From NCBI GenBank assembly GCA_905147135.1, contig LR990051.1, forward strand, positions 15,405,115 through 15,469,114: a DNA stretch of 64,000 bases. Reading direction: 5' to 3'. A program made the translations under genes and the position numbers. Source of the DNA: Blastobasis lacticolella (Eukaryota; Arthropoda; Insecta; Lepidoptera; Blastobasidae). Under the pieces are notes generated by a model that saw only the letters and a list, made by a program, of their open reading frames with translations, was not told the DNA's origin and made no database searches. Shown here piece after piece: positions 1 through 10,880 of this stretch (position 1 is the first letter of the stretch; every line of letters starts with the position of its first letter).

Positions 1-1
1 A

Positions 2-1024
2 GATATAAAACTGTTAAAGGAAAATGAAAACCATTTACTGAAGCTGTGGAAAAATCAAACTTCTATTATTGAATCAGGGGGTCTAAAAAGGCCACATTAG
101 CGTTTCATATTATGATTCATATTTGACTGTCACAAACTTATCTGATCAGGTGGCCAGTACTGGAACTAAGTGACGCCATTTTGAATTTTCATGTCAATGT
201 CAACAACAGCGACGCTGCAGATGAGTTTGTGACGAATTAATATGAATTATATTATGAAACGCTAATGTGGCCTTTTTAGACCCCCAGAATACAATCTACT
301 AAAACGAGTTGAAGTCTCTATGGAAAACCAATGCCAATTACTTAATTTTCATTTAAATACCATAGAAAAAGCCACGGACACCATAAAATCCGAAATCAAA
401 AATGTTGAGAACACCAATGAGCTGTTAATATTATCCATCATGGCAGATAACATCCTTACAAACCTCAAGACTCTTCAGGAAACCTTAGTAGAAACCATTA
501 CCAACGTTTACTATGGAAAATTGAACATTCACCTTTTGCGACCAGATCAACTGCGAAAAGAACTCAGCGTCATATCCGGACAACTAACGAAGGAATTAAC
601 TTTACCAATTGAAAACATACAATTGGATTTATCCAAAATGTATCATTTGTTACGAGTGAGAGCAAGAATTACCAAGGAACATTTCCTATTCGAAATAAAA
701 ATTCCATTAGTAAGCAGAGACCAATACGATATTTATAAAATAATACCAGTTCCACAGCAAGTCAACAATACCATGGTCACCCTACTACCAATTGCTACCT
801 ATGTAGCTTTAAATATCAACAAGGATCAATTCATACCACTGTCAATATCTGATCTACAGAATTGTGTCCAATACGATATTACTACGCGTCTTTGCCCCCT
901 CCAGAAGCCTCTCTATCAGATAAGATCTGATGAGAGTTGGTGTCTCAAAGATGAAATTAAGCACCACTGCAAGATCAACACAGAATCCTGTAAAACTACT
1001 TGGTCTCCATTAAGTAGTACATAA
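2..1024 (+). pseudogene. env: Errantivirus-type env fragment (baculovirus F-like), interrupted by a MITE
   Basis: An open frame enters from the left edge, is interrupted at 75-286 by a MITE, and resumes to a stop at 1022-1024. The readable part is an ectodomain stretch rich in helix-forming residues, followed by a region with the LRPDQL and IKIPL type motifs seen in Env proteins of insect errantiviruses, which are related to the baculovirus F protein family. Such a protein would mediate membrane fusion in an intact element. Here the N-terminus lies outside the window, and the C-terminal third with the membrane anchor is missing from this strand. A matching C-terminal piece lies at 1342-1890 on the minus strand, so the element was rearranged. 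The family call rests on motif memory, not on an alignment. This is an old broken copy and is not expected to be functional. Confidence 0.7.
75..286. mobile_element. MITE inserted in the env fragment
   Basis: The ends are inverted repeats: GGGGGTCTAAAAAGGCCACA near 77 is matched in reverse complement up to 285, and pairing continues for about 45 bp. GAAT occurs just before (71-74) and just after (287-290) the element, which fits a 4-bp target duplication. Collapsing one GAAT keeps the env frame open, so this is an insertion into a formerly continuous frame. It is non-coding. The core, from about 150 to 235, recurs at 48.8 and 49.6 kb. Confidence 0.8.
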
Positions 1025-1341
1025 AGATGTACGGTTTATGGTGGCCGTACAGTCTGTAGATGTGGTGATCTTGGTAGCTTGGGGTTGGTAGTAATAATAC
1101 ACCGTAGTTTGAACACTGACTGATTTACTGGTTGTTTGTTGGAGATGTACACCTTTTGGTGTGTAGTGGACAACTGCCTTAACAATACGTAATCTAGCTT
1201 ATAAATAGAATAAAATGTAGCGCTGACTCGGCAGCGCGCCGAATGCACGGTTTGCACCGTACATGCTCCCGAGGCGAGAGAAGAGATGATGATGATGATA
1301 ATATACAGAATATAAAATATACCTATTATACAAACAAGTTA
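1025..1341 (-). repeat. Possible errantivirus 3' region / LTR remnant (minus strand)
   Basis: On the minus strand this segment directly follows the stop codon of the env C-terminal piece, the place where an errantivirus 3' LTR would lie. It has an AT-rich start, a short ATG/ATC run near 1285-1297, and a TATTTATAAG promoter-like motif near 1197-1206. No second LTR is available for comparison, so the boundaries are unknown and the LTR call is inference. Confidence 0.35.
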
Positions 1342-1890
1342 CTAAGAATTAATTATGCTAAAACGATATGGAGCAGGAGTTGCAGCGCTATGATGAGCTC
1401 GTTCGATGGATGGTTCTCTATCGTGATTATTTCTTCTTTCGCCACAAGATGGTCTGCTCCTGTTTGTTAGGTTGTCTTCGTTCGATTGATTATGACACAT
1501 GGCATGGGGCGGCTTTGTGTCTTGAGTGCGCTGGACTCTGCGCGCACGGTACCGTCGGACGAGGTAGGTGGCTCCTGTGGCTACAGCAGCAGTTAGCAGC
1601 GCGTAGATGATGAAGTAATGGTGGACATCATGGTAGGATATTTCTGTGGTGATGGTAGACTCCTTCTTCATTTGCTGTATTTGTTGTTCGATGTTGTCCA
1701 GGTATTTTCTTTTGTCAGAGAATTCATTGCTCATATTTGACATACTTGGTATGGATATGTTGATCACATTATTAATCTGTGGTATATCTATATTTAAAAT
1801 GTCTGCTCGAATGGTTAAGTCATGATTTCGAAGTTTGTGTGAAAATAGTGTAAAGTCTTCGCATTTGATTATGCAATCAAATATATACAA
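1342..1890 (-). pseudogene. env: Errantivirus env C-terminal fragment with membrane anchor, inverted
   Basis: This minus-strand frame starts with a cysteine-containing CIIKCEDFTLFSH motif typical of the distal Env ectodomain of insect errantiviruses. A polar, helix-prone stretch follows. Next is a hydrophobic segment of about 20 residues beginning YFIIYALL, a likely transmembrane anchor, and then a basic RRYRARR cytosolic start and a polar tail. It complements the plus-strand env fragment ending at 1024 but lies in the opposite orientation. A local inversion, or two copies inserted head to head, would explain this. It has no start of its own and no support as an independent gene. Confidence 0.65.
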
Positions 1891-4260
1891 ATATATAATA
1901 TATACATAGAAAAAATATTTTTATAGTACGTAATTCACTTCACTCCAATGTCTTCGGAAACAAAACACTAGGTTTTCGAGCTGCGTGACGAGCCACGTTC
2001 TCCCTTCCTTGACGAGATTTATTCACATGAAGGGCTACACACGCCGCCAGTCCACCGCGCAAAGGCGAATTTCCACAAATTTTTTTGCTCACACTCGAGC
2101 ACGGAGTACAATTTCCTTTCGGGGCGCAAGTCATTAACATGTAAAAGCCTCTTTGTGAGCTGTTTACTTAATAAAAGATCGGGTATTCGGGAATAGCGTT
2201 GGCATGCATTAGCGGGCTTGCAAGTCATAGCGGGCAATCTGTCTCCTCGTCACCAAATAGACTGGGCTTCTTTTTGCCGCCCACGTTTTCATTAAGGACC
2301 TTTGTTGGCGCGTGGACTTTTAGATGGGAACTTTCTCGGGTCCTGGTTCAAATATCTACGCTTCCGCGTAATTTTGAAAAGTTGCGGGAGAAATTTATTC
2401 CGGAATCCAGTTAATGAGATCTACACCATTCAGAGACCCTCTTATTGATACCTACTCTGGAAACAAAAAAGACCCTAAATGCAATAGGTATGTTAGTTAT
2501 TATTATAATTTGGTTATGATATAAAACATAGATAATATTTTCCGATAATTGTCATGGTAATTGATCAGGGTATTTTTAAACCGTTCGCCTCGAGTCGATC
2601 GGTTTTCAATTTTGATTTTCGGCACACCGAAAATGAACGTTTTAAAATAAGTAAAATAAGCGTCATGCATGTCAAGTGTTGAATTACTTTAACTTCAGGT
2701 CATAACCTGTATCGTCACTCAGCGGGGCTATTGGCTATCTCAGTAGACAACAATTTGTCATTTTATAATTTGGCACTATTTTTTGGTATTCGCCAAAGGT
2801 ATTCGCTATGGCCAGTGGCCAACGCAAATAAATTGGACATAGAGGCACCAAATAACTTTGTACCAGATGATGCAATGTAGAATGATGAAATGTCAAATTC
2901 TGTTAGTTGTGACAATAGCTGCAGGTTAGACAGTACAGTCTATTAAAAAAGGGACATTTAGTCGACTTCACAACTTTGTCCTTTTTTGAATACATTACAG
3001 TGTTAAAAAGAATCCTCTCAAAGTGTTCGTAACACGTAACGGCTCAACCCTTCAGGTTCCATCCGAGGCGTCATGTGTGGGCCGGTGCGTCCCGAACCGT
3101 GGGGCATTACCATAATGCGCAGGCTGTTCACCGGTCGAGGAAGGTTACGTGACGAGTTTAAGCTACACAAATGCCGTTTCAATAAGCCGATGCCAAATGG
3201 CTTTTTAGAGGTGGAGCTGACTGTAATAAAGGAAGAAAAAGAAATATTTTTATAAATTATTATTTTTATTTTTAATTTATTTTATTTATTAATAATTATT
3301 TTTTGTACACCTGATATATTTGAATAATCGGATAAACACTAAACGGAAAAATCCAGAGTCTACGTTAATTGTTTTTAAATCGTTTGTTCTACAAACTAAC
3401 TTGCAAGTAATAGAACAGCAGTTCAATCCCATGGATGCTTTTATACAATTTACTTATTCAGAAATACAAATAACTTTTTACACAATTGTAATGGATGGTT
3501 GATGGAAAATGTGCTTCTATTTTAGGCGAAATGACGGCCATATGACGTCACACATCATACATGAGTACACATTAGTTCTAAAATGTGTTTCCAACAAACT
3601 TATACGAGTTTCAGGTTACCCAGCTCTACCCAACTCTCCTAAAATCAGCGACCTTGCTCACGTTAAAGAAAACTTTCACGTTTCGCGAACTTGAAAACTT
3701 TCCAAATCATAACATCGCTAAGGCAAACATATTATTCTCTTTGATAGAGATTCACTTCTGAAGTTCTATTCCCTACAGACTAAGTTGTTAAACATGAGCC
3801 CTACGCAAGGTTGAAGGGAATGTAGAGTAGATAGAGTTCTCATATTATGGAGCTTAATAGCTCTCCCAAACAGGCGTGCTAACGATATTCACAGTAAGTT
3901 CATTTTTGACGAAAACGAGTTAACTACATATTCGGAATCAGCGCGAAAAGCTCTACAATCTGATTTAACTCGTATTCTTGTAACTTATCGGGAACCCATA
4001 AATATTAGAAACCATAAAAGAAGTAAGTGCATTATTTGTCATGGGTTCCTAATTATAAAAGCAGTAAAATCACTTACGGCTACTTTTCTGGTACTGGCTT
4101 ACATTGCATTTACGTTGTTGCTAATTATATCGACAGTAAGTACTCATACTGCGGATATGATAGGCAAATGCCTGAATTTTTTAATATTGGTTGCTTAGCA
4201 TATTAGCAGCAAGGGCTCATGCGGCGAATATAATACATAAAAGGTAACACATTGGTTGTA
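1891..4260. other. Spacer without recognised genes
   Basis: The segment at 1960-2410 is noticeably more GC-rich than its surroundings but has no recognisable domain in any frame. At 2590-2625 there is a copy of the dispersed motif CGGTTTTCAATTTTGATTTT, also seen at 7.0 and 54.4 kb. Short open frames at 3073-3255, 3320-3502 and 3509-3694 carry no known signature. The rest is AT-rich. Confidence 0.5.
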
Positions 4261-4261
4261 A

Positions 4262-5060
4262 ATGTAAAAAACACAGGCGTGTTTGTTTTCCGCCAAACGG
4301 AGTCCATTCCATCTAACTACGGCTTTCCGGGATGTAGCTGTGGAAATTACCGACAATTTACAGCTCCTTGGTGTTGAGCTATCAACTAATCTTAACTTTG
4401 GACAGTACATCGAATCCAAAGCCTTAGCAGTCTCTCTCTGCAGTCTTAACTGCAGCCAAGAAACTTGGTATCCTCTCGAAAGTCGGGCGGTACTTCACTT
4501 CAAATCAGTTGCTTCAATTATATCAAGCACAAAACTGATCATGAATGGAATACTGCTGCCATCTCTGGGATGGATCAGCCAAATACCAACTGGCCGCTTT
4601 GGATTCGGTGGAAAAACGTTTAAAGAAGATAATTTGTGACCCGCAATTAATTGAGGCTAAGCTGCAGAGCCTCGAGCATCGGCGTAGGGTTGCGTGTCTG
4701 TCGGTAATTTAAAGGTTGCATTTCGGAGAGTGTGCGAAACAGTTGCACGACCTCATTCCGCCGGCCCCTTTCCGCCATCGGGAAAACGCGATCCGGGCGA
4801 GCGCTTCATCCTTATGTCGTGGATCTTCCAGCTGCCCGCACGAGCCGCTTTGGTTCAACCTTTATTATGCGAACGGGTAAGGAATGGAACGCGTTGCCTG
4901 CGAGTGTGTTCCCTGATCACTATAATCTGGACGCCTTCAAGGCAAGAGTGAATAGGCTGTTCCTTGACAGGCATGCTCCATCTTCGACCGCATCGTCACT
5001 TACTACCAGGTGAGATGGCGGTCAAATGCCTAAATAGTCTAAAAAAATAAAATAAAAAAA
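4262..5060 (+). pseudogene. LINE 3' end: reverse transcriptase C-terminal region, frameshifted
   Basis: Two frames read as the distal part of a non-LTR retrotransposon polymerase. At 4268-4425 are CLFSAKRSPFHL and LQLLGVELS type motifs, which lie after the catalytic core of insect LINE reverse transcriptases. At 4732-5013 is the tail motif TSRFGST...[14 protein letters not shown], followed by an [10 protein letters not shown] type end. Frameshifts separate the pieces, and the catalytic core and endonuclease are absent, so this is a 5'-truncated dead copy. It ends in an A-rich tail at 5041-5060, the normal 3' end of such elements. Shorter copies of the same family lie at 55.9-56.1 kb (minus) and 58.74-58.88 kb (plus). 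Confidence 0.8.
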
Positions 5061-5189
5061 TGTTGCAATTTAAACGGTTTCTTAGAGGACGCAGAAATTC
5101 AAGCGTCTTACTAATATTTATGTGTTATTACCGCAGCTGTGTGTAAGATTGCACGTGTCCTAAGTCCTGAGGGATCTTTCAGGAACTGT

Positions 5190-5490
5190 ATGATCTAGTG
5201 CTCATAGCACAATTCCGCTATCGCATTACCCGCCTGTTCTGTTGATATCCACGCGAAGTTTCGAAAGAACATTTCTCTCATACGATTCTGATATGGAATG
5301 AGCTCCCAGCCACAGTGTTTCCTTTGGACTGTGACATAGGATCGTTGAAGAGGTATATTAGAGGTCTCCTTAGAAGCGGGTAATGCATTGGGAGCGCACC
5401 ACGTGTTGCCGATGTCCAAAGGCGGCTGTGACCACTTTCCATCAGGTGGCCCGTTTGACTGTTTGTCTGCCGTGTAACATAAAAAAAAGT
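5190..5490 (+). pseudogene. Second LINE 3' end with decayed reverse transcriptase C-terminus
   Basis: The plus strand reads, with frameshifts, as another LINE polymerase tail: an arginine-phenylalanine start near 5255, a WNELP-like segment near 5300 and a CCRCPKAAVTTFHQVARLTV type end at 5400-5460. It is followed directly by an eight-A run at 5481-5488. The ending CCATCAGGTG also appears at 39.6 kb. It is a 3' fragment only, and it lies 130 bp after the A-tail of the preceding LINE fragment. Confidence 0.6.
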
Positions 5491-5492
5491 AA

Positions 5493-5668
5493 CAGAAGAC
5501 GGTCACGCGTTCAGGGGTTCCGCGTTCATGTTCTGTGTTCGAATTCGTTCTGGTTGGCCGACGCGGTCTAACCGCCACTGTGTGGGGTATATCTTTGTAA
5601 CGTCATACAAGACAACGACCGCAGAACGCGAACGCGGAACTCCTGACCGCGTGACCGCTTTCCGTCTG
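5493..5668. repeat. GC-rich foldback element
   Basis: The left arm (about 5493-5540, containing GGTCACGCG and GGGTTCCGCGTTC) pairs with the right arm (about 5605-5668, containing GAACGCGGAACTCCTGACCG) as an imperfect inverted repeat. The loop is short and non-coding. No target duplication was identified. Confidence 0.55.
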
Positions 5669-6060
5669 TAATGTCCCTAATACGAAATGTCCTCGGAACG
5701 GATATCACATGCGAAAGTACCGCGCCTGTGTGGGAACATTAACAGTCTGTGTACACTAAGTAATGTAGATTCAGTATTCAAAGGGAGTACCTGTTTACAT
5801 CGTCAAGTGAATAGGTTAATCGGTTTCAAATGTGGAGCTAATTTGCGTCGACCCCAATGTCGATGCTATAAGTAGATATCAATGTCTTCGAATTCATCAA
5901 TGGGTAATATTGAATTGATGTAATAATGTGCTAAGATATTTCATGTAATATTTCAATGTAAAAAAAGTGTAAACCAGTTGACAAATAAAATAAAATAAAC
6001 ATATTAATCGACAGGCTAGTACTACAAAATATTGATCTGCCATAAATTATACAAAATATT
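5669..6060. other. AT-rich spacer
   Basis: No domain, repeat family or RNA signature was recognised here. A short open frame at 5687-5875 has no supporting motif. Confidence 0.4.
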
Positions 6061-6063
6061 CTT

Positions 6064-6215
6064 GCTTGGCCGTGTGGTGACCGGCAGAGTAGAATAGCAC
6101 CAACCCCCTACATTCGTGGGTGTCGTACAAAGCGACTGTTTTCGAAGCAAAATATCTAAGAGTCTCCGTAGGCTGGCAAATGGGCAGCAACGTTTTTTAT
6201 CGTCTAATTTCACAT
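6064..6215 (+). mobile_element. SINE-C copy, 5' part
   Basis: It matches the 5' half of the family whose full copies lie at 31.1 and 42.5 kb, beginning TTGGCCGTGTGGTG. The GGGTGTCGTACAAAGCGACT segment and the AGTCTCCGTAGGCTGG segment are readable. The 3' half and the ATG-type tail are missing. Confidence 0.75.
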
Positions 6216-6347
6216 GAAATGTTTTTGGTGGGATTTTATAACTTATTGTAGTCTAGTACATGTGGAAAGGATTAATTTTATATTAAGAGCGTTTTCACAT
6301 AGACTGCAGTGTTGTAAGTCATAAAGCAGCAACGTGGCTTAAAATAA

Positions 6348-6593
6348 AAAATGGTGCACAAATTCACCCCCTAATCTATCTAGCTTAAACTAAGCAAAGC
6401 TTGTGCTATGGGTGCTAGATAACTGATAAACTACCGCATATATACTTTTAAATACATATCTATTATACATATAACCCCCAGACCCGTAACAGAAATAAAA
6501 AATCATAATTTAAATTTCGACTCGGCCGGGAATCGTTCCCCTGACCTCTGCGTGGCAGACCGGCAATCTAACCAACTGAACCACTCTTCGTCA
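6348..6593 (-). mobile_element. SINE-B copy, tRNA-derived, nearly full length
   Basis: The minus strand begins at 6593 with a tRNA-like head: A-box-like TGGTTCAGTTGG and B-box-like GGAACGATTCCC, typical of RNA polymerase III promoters. The body contains GTTACGGGTCTGGG, and TAGCACCCATAGCACAAGC near 6410. Related copies lie at 25.4, 38.3 and 42.2 kb. The head would not fold as a functional tRNA gene because it continues into the SINE body. Confidence 0.8.
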
Positions 6594-6975
6594 AAACATC
6601 ATGATCACACATCCCCGCAACGTACGAGCGCCGGACAAATTACTCTCTTTACTTAATAACAAATGGCGGTTAATATTTTCTTTTGTGCGCCGAAACTTTC
6701 CCCGTGTTTGTTGACATAACAAATTTGGTGATAAAGCGGCTTGTTTCCCTACGTGAGAGGTCGTGGGCAGGGTAATGACGTCATTTGTCGCGCTCACCGT
6801 TGCTAATGGCCCGGTAAATATTAACTCGGCGGAATCCAATGCAACGGCCGACGTGGGATCTTCTAATCATTGTGAGAGGACATATTTCGGCTAATGTTGC
6901 ATATGTAATAAGCAAGGGGATTATGGAGCCCCACCACTAACTTAGGGGCCTAGGCAACCTCACCTGTGTCTGTTT
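6594..6975. other. Spacer without recognised genes
   Basis: It includes an open minus-strand frame at 6591-6839 with no recognisable motif, which overlaps the SINE head at one end. Nothing else was recognised. Confidence 0.4.
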
Positions 6976-7166
6976 TTGATTTGCTCGCCTCGATTCGGTT
7001 TTGAATTTTGATTTTGGGCATGAAAATTACATACTTTTGAATAGCTCGCCTTGTTTCGTACGGTTTTCAATTTTGATTTTCGGCATGAAAAATTACTTAC
7101 TTTTGAATCGCCGGCCTCGTTTCGAACGGATTTCAATTTTGATTTTGGGCATGAAAAATTACTTAT
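6976..7166. repeat. Tandem repeat, about 65-bp unit, nearly three copies
   Basis: The unit contains a GCCTCGTTTCG-like start, then TTTTCAATTTTGATTTT and GGCATGAAAAATTAC. The GCATGA landmark falls at 7018, 7083 and 7149, giving periods of 65 and 66 bp. Frames open across it on both strands only because the unit lacks stops. Single copies of the same motif occur near 2.6 and 54.4 kb, so this is a local amplification of a dispersed repeat. Confidence 0.8.
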
Positions 7167-7595
7167 CAATAGGTATTTCCAAGAATTTTATTTTATTTGG
7201 ATGTTATTGGGACACCTATCTATAGGTCTCATTTGGATCAACCAGAATTTTTCACCATGAATAGATAAAAGTAATTAGGCAGACATACCCCCATTCAGCT
7301 TCACAAGACAGCGCCCACATAATTGCTTTCTATGGACTACTATCATAAGCGTTTTTCTTTTTGCTATAATGTGCTCCGGTTTCCGCGCAGATGTGTCTAA
7401 CGTTTTTTCCGATGGGAACGCAGCGTTATTAACGCAGGTGCGTGTAAGATTGGCCGCATGGTGTCCGGGTAATGACAACCTCATTGGCGTTAGTATAAGA
7501 CAACTAATAAATAGCGGTAGGGTCTAGGATAAGGGAAACCAGAACATTCTGTCAACTGCATCTTTAAATACTTTCAAGCAAGAAGATTATGGTAA
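7167..7595. other. Spacer without recognised genes
   Basis: No domains or repeats were identified. The minus-strand frame at 7275-7484 has no recognisable motif. Confidence 0.4.
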
Positions 7596-7599
7596 GTCC

Positions 7600-7955
7600 C
7601 GACAGTTTTGAATAAGGCCTACATATTCAGCTGTGGAATTCGGTGGTCGAGTTTTTAAGGTATTCGAATCGTAAGCGAGAACTCTTTTCTGAGTTATATG
7701 CATTAGTTGAATGATAACCGACCCTTTTACGGTGGGCGAAAACATTGTGATGAAACCTGCACATTCAGGCAACTGAATATATAACCATGATCCAATCCGG
7801 TTAGGTTCCCCTGGCAGCAGGGTCACGGAGGTCAAATAGCAGTTGCTCCACTATAATTATCTGATCAGCCAAAATCCAGGATAATAGTCAAGGCGGATCC
7901 CAGGCCCTCATACGCAAGAGCATAACCAGGACATTAAAGCCAAGATGATTTTTTT
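7600..7955 (+). mobile_element. SINE-A copy
   Basis: It is recognised by the sequence TTTTCTGAGTTATATGCATT near 7685, AAACATTGTGATGAAACCTG near 7741, the CATGATCCAATCCGGTTAGG block near 7787, and the CATTAAAGCCAAGATGATTT tail near 7935. The tRNA-like head is strongly diverged in this copy. Confidence 0.8.
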
Positions 7956-8067
7956 ATTCAGCTGTGTTACCGGCTGTTAATGAGCTTATAAGATTACATG
8001 TGTGTTACTTATAATATTACTAGCCATTCTCAGCGGATGAGAGAAAGCGCGCAGTAAGCTCAGATAT

Positions 8068-8150
8068 CTGTAAACAATGAACTTTCCCGCGGGAACCTAT
8101 TATTTTCTCGGGATAAAAAGTAGCCTGTGTTACTCAGTCATAATTAGCAT
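8068..8150 (+). repeat. Dispersed repeat fragment (CCCGCGGGAA type)
   Basis: TTCCCGCGGGAACC followed by CTCGGGATAAAAAGTAGCCT recurs in reverse orientation at 37545-37625, so it is a dispersed repeat. It supplies the start codon region of an accidental long open frame that runs to 9537. Confidence 0.55.
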
Positions 8151-8299
8151 TATATTAGGAAAAGAACTTTGTAAAAATGTAGTTTTCGAGTTTATTTATT
8201 ACAAAAAATACAAATCTTTTCTCTTTATGATGTTATATAGACTACTAGTGAGACCCGGCTCGACTTCGTTCGCGTACACCTACTTTACGTCTACCCACC

Positions 8300-8722
8300 C
8301 TTTTTTTCTTGCTTATAAACCTCTTCTGCGGTACTGTTATACAATACCTAAAAGGGCTCACATCACACCATACCTCATAGATAAGCAGATGTTAAACATG
8401 GAAAACTCGCGTATTCTCAAGTACTCCTGTTTTCTTAGCTCGCTCTTTAAAACCGAGTGTCCTATCTACTTGTTTGAAAAATTGGAGTTCAAAACCTACA
8501 ACAGCCATCTTAGAGATAGAGGCCGGTTTTTACTTCTTCGAGTACAATCTCTCGCATGCACCCGTGGTTGCTTCAAACACGCCGCAGCCAGAATCTGGAA
8601 CGACCTCCCACCTCCAGTGCGAGCAATCCCTTCCTACATTCCGCAACGAATGTGCAAAATGGCTGTTGCGAATCCATTCACGGGCTGCTGGAGTGAAGCT
8701 GGACCACGGTTTCTGGTGATGT
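8300..8722 (+). pseudogene. LINE reverse transcriptase C-terminal fragment
   Basis: The frame reads RAHITPYLIDKQML, later KTECPIYLFEKLEF, and then ARIWNDLPPPVRAIPS, typical of the post-catalytic tail of an insect non-LTR polymerase. A +1/+2 frame switch moves the ending (SLPTFRNECAKWLLRI) to the neighbouring frame, which stops near 8719. The catalytic region is absent. The fragment is open in frame with the downstream gypsy sequence, which explains the 486-codon frame at 8077-9537, but the two parts are unrelated. Confidence 0.7.
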
Positions 8723-8838
8723 TCAATTATCTAATTATTCAATTCTCTAATTCTCTTAGTAATACTGTTATACCTAAAGTTTATTTTAATTTTTTTATGC
8801 CATTTAATTTGTTATGTAATTTGTTGTATGCGTTATTA

Positions 8839-10498
8839 AAAAAAGATGTCAAGTTTACGTGGAACTCCGAGTGCCAAGAGTCTTTTAATACGATAAAGGG
8901 CTTGTTGTCCTCCAGCGTGGTGCTCGCCCACTACTCGCCGGAGCTGCCGCTCGTGCTCACCACGGACGCCAGCGCGGTGGGGGTGGGCGCGCTCGTCTCG
9001 CACATCACGCCAGAGGGGGAGAGGCCAATAGCGTATTCGTCGCGCGTACTTAACTCAGCAGAAAAGGGTTATTCGCAAATTGAACGGGAGGCTCTGTCTA
9101 TTGTGTTCGGGGTTAAAAAATTCCACCACTACTTGTATGGCCGGAAATTTCTTTTACGGACGGACCACAAACCCCTGGTAACGATTTTCGGGGATAAAGT
9201 AGGTATACCCATAATGGCAGCGAGCAGGTTGCAACGGTGGGCAGTCATGTTATCGGGATACGACTTCGATATTGAATACGTTAGGAGCAGCAAAAATGCG
9301 GCAGATGCGTTGTCGCGGCTGCCGGTGGGTAGTGTAAAACGTCTGTCATCCGAAGAAACTTACATCAATTTCGTACAGAATTTTTTACCAATTACCCACG
9401 AGACCGTCCGAAAAGAATTAGATAAAAATGAATTACTTAGGAAGGTAGTTTTGCTTATACAATCTGGCTGGCCAGAGAAGTGTCCGGATGATGATATTCA
9501 GCCATATTTTTCACGACGCCATGAGTTATATATATAATATCTATATAGATATGGGTTGTATCATGTGGGGTTATAGGTTAGTTATTCCCGATTCGTTGAG
9601 AGAAAGCTTATTACGAGAGTTACATGTCGGGCACATGGGTATTGTAAAAATGAAAAGTATCGCTCGTAGTGTCATGTGGTGGCCGGGTATCCACTCCGAC
9701 GTCGAGCAGGCGTGCAAACAGTGCGCGACGTGCGTGGCGGAAAGCGCAGCGCCCCCGCGCGCGCCTCCCCAACCGTGGCCGTATCATTCCCAACCATGGA
9801 CACGATTACACATCGATTTCCTAGGGCCGCTACAAGGGAAAACATTTTTTGTAGTAATTGATTCCACTTCAAAGTGGATAGAAGTTTTTCAAATGCATAC
9901 AACGACCGCTAACTCTGTAATTAAAATCCTACGCGAACTATTCGCGAGATTTGGCTTACCTAAGGAAGTGGTGTCCGATAATGGACCACCATTTTCCAGT
10001 AGGGAGTACTTGGAATTTATGGTAAACAATGGTATTAAAACGACGTTTGCAGCGGTGTATCATCCCTCTTCGAATGGAGCGGCAGAGGGGGCCGTTAAGA
10101 TATGCAAGCGAGCTATTAAAAAATCAATACGTGACAAATGTGATTTAGACGTAGCGTTGCAGAGCTACCTAATGGCATATCGTAACGTGGAGCACAGTAC
10201 AACAGGCGTAGCCCCAGCGGAGTTGCTGTTGCGCAGGAAGCTCCGCTCCAGGTTAGATTTGTTACAAAGCGAAGGCCAGATTCAGGACAAGGTGCGAAAT
10301 GCTCAGTCTAAACAATCGCAGCAAGCTGGAGGCGTAGATAGACAATTTAACGTTGGGGATCTTGTGTGGGTGCGTGATTTTACCGGAGGAAAAAGATGGA
10401 TAGGCGGTCAAGTAAAGCACAGGGTAGGTAGCAGGAACTATGTGTTAAGTAGAGAGTTGCTCAGACCAGTACGGAGATATTGTTTAGACATAGACTAA
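8839..10498 (+). pseudogene. pol: Ty3/gypsy pol remnant: RNase H plus integrase
   Basis: The sequence starts inside the RT-RNase H linker (VKFTWNSECQESF) at about 8848. RNase H follows with the TTDASAVGVGAL motif (aspartate), IEREALSIVFGVKKF (glutamate) and RTDHKPL (aspartate), ending NAADALSRLP. Integrase lies at about 9550-10498. It has an HHCC zinc finger (HVGHMG then CKQCATC), the DDE core (HIDFLGP, VSDNGPPF, SSNGAAEG) and a C-terminal GDLVWVRDF module. Protease, gag and most of the RT are missing. The stop at 9535-9537 separates the two domains within an AT-dinucleotide expansion. The integrase type resembles the mag / K02A2.6-like lineage. Clade assignment is inference. Confidence 0.9.
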
Positions 10499-10754
10499 AT
10501 AATACTTAAATTATGTTGTTGTTGCTACACATGAATGTTCAAATTATTAGATATGATTGTATGTACCTACTAAGTAACCTGTTTGCTGACTTAGCTAAAA
10601 CAAACTGTATTCGTCTGCTTAACTTAAGATAATGTGTATTATTCATAAAACTTAGATTGGATTACTGTAACTGTGCCTATACCTAAAATTGTTATTATAT
10701 AAGTATGCAATTGCTTATTTCCATATTAAGGGGGTTAATGGCTAAGGGTGAGGG

Positions 10755-10880
10755 TGTGATGTACGGAGGTAGGAGCATATATTTTCTTATATCATTGGAC
10801 CCAAATGCGGGTTATTCTAACAACCTTTGTTCTGCAATAAACGTGGTACAAGATAGACGTGGTCTTATTTAGCTCCCTAT
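10755..10880 (+). repeat. Possible 3' LTR of the gypsy element
   Basis: A purine-rich stretch (GGCTAAGGGTGAGGG, 10740-10754) directly precedes TGTGATGTACGGAGG, as expected for a polypurine tract next to an LTR starting TG. The sequence ATAAACGTGG near 10837 could hold a polyadenylation signal. The 5' LTR is absent, so the right boundary cannot be fixed. Confidence 0.45.

Noticed and set aside
3073..3255. Short GC-rich gene (60 codons)
   Set aside because: No motif, no splice context and no repeat match; composition alone is not evidence.
6500..6593. A tRNA gene on the minus strand
   Set aside because: The A and B boxes belong to a SINE head; the acceptor stem is absent and the sequence continues into the SINE body. 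The same applies to the tRNA-like heads at 24.4, 25.6, 35.9, 42.2 and 43.4 kb.
6960..7260. Repetitive small proteins on both strands
   Set aside because: Products of the 65-bp tandem repeat without stops; no start context or conservation signal.
8077..9537. A single 486-residue gene
   Set aside because: It is a chance join of a LINE tail and gypsy RNase H, which belong to unrelated elements.
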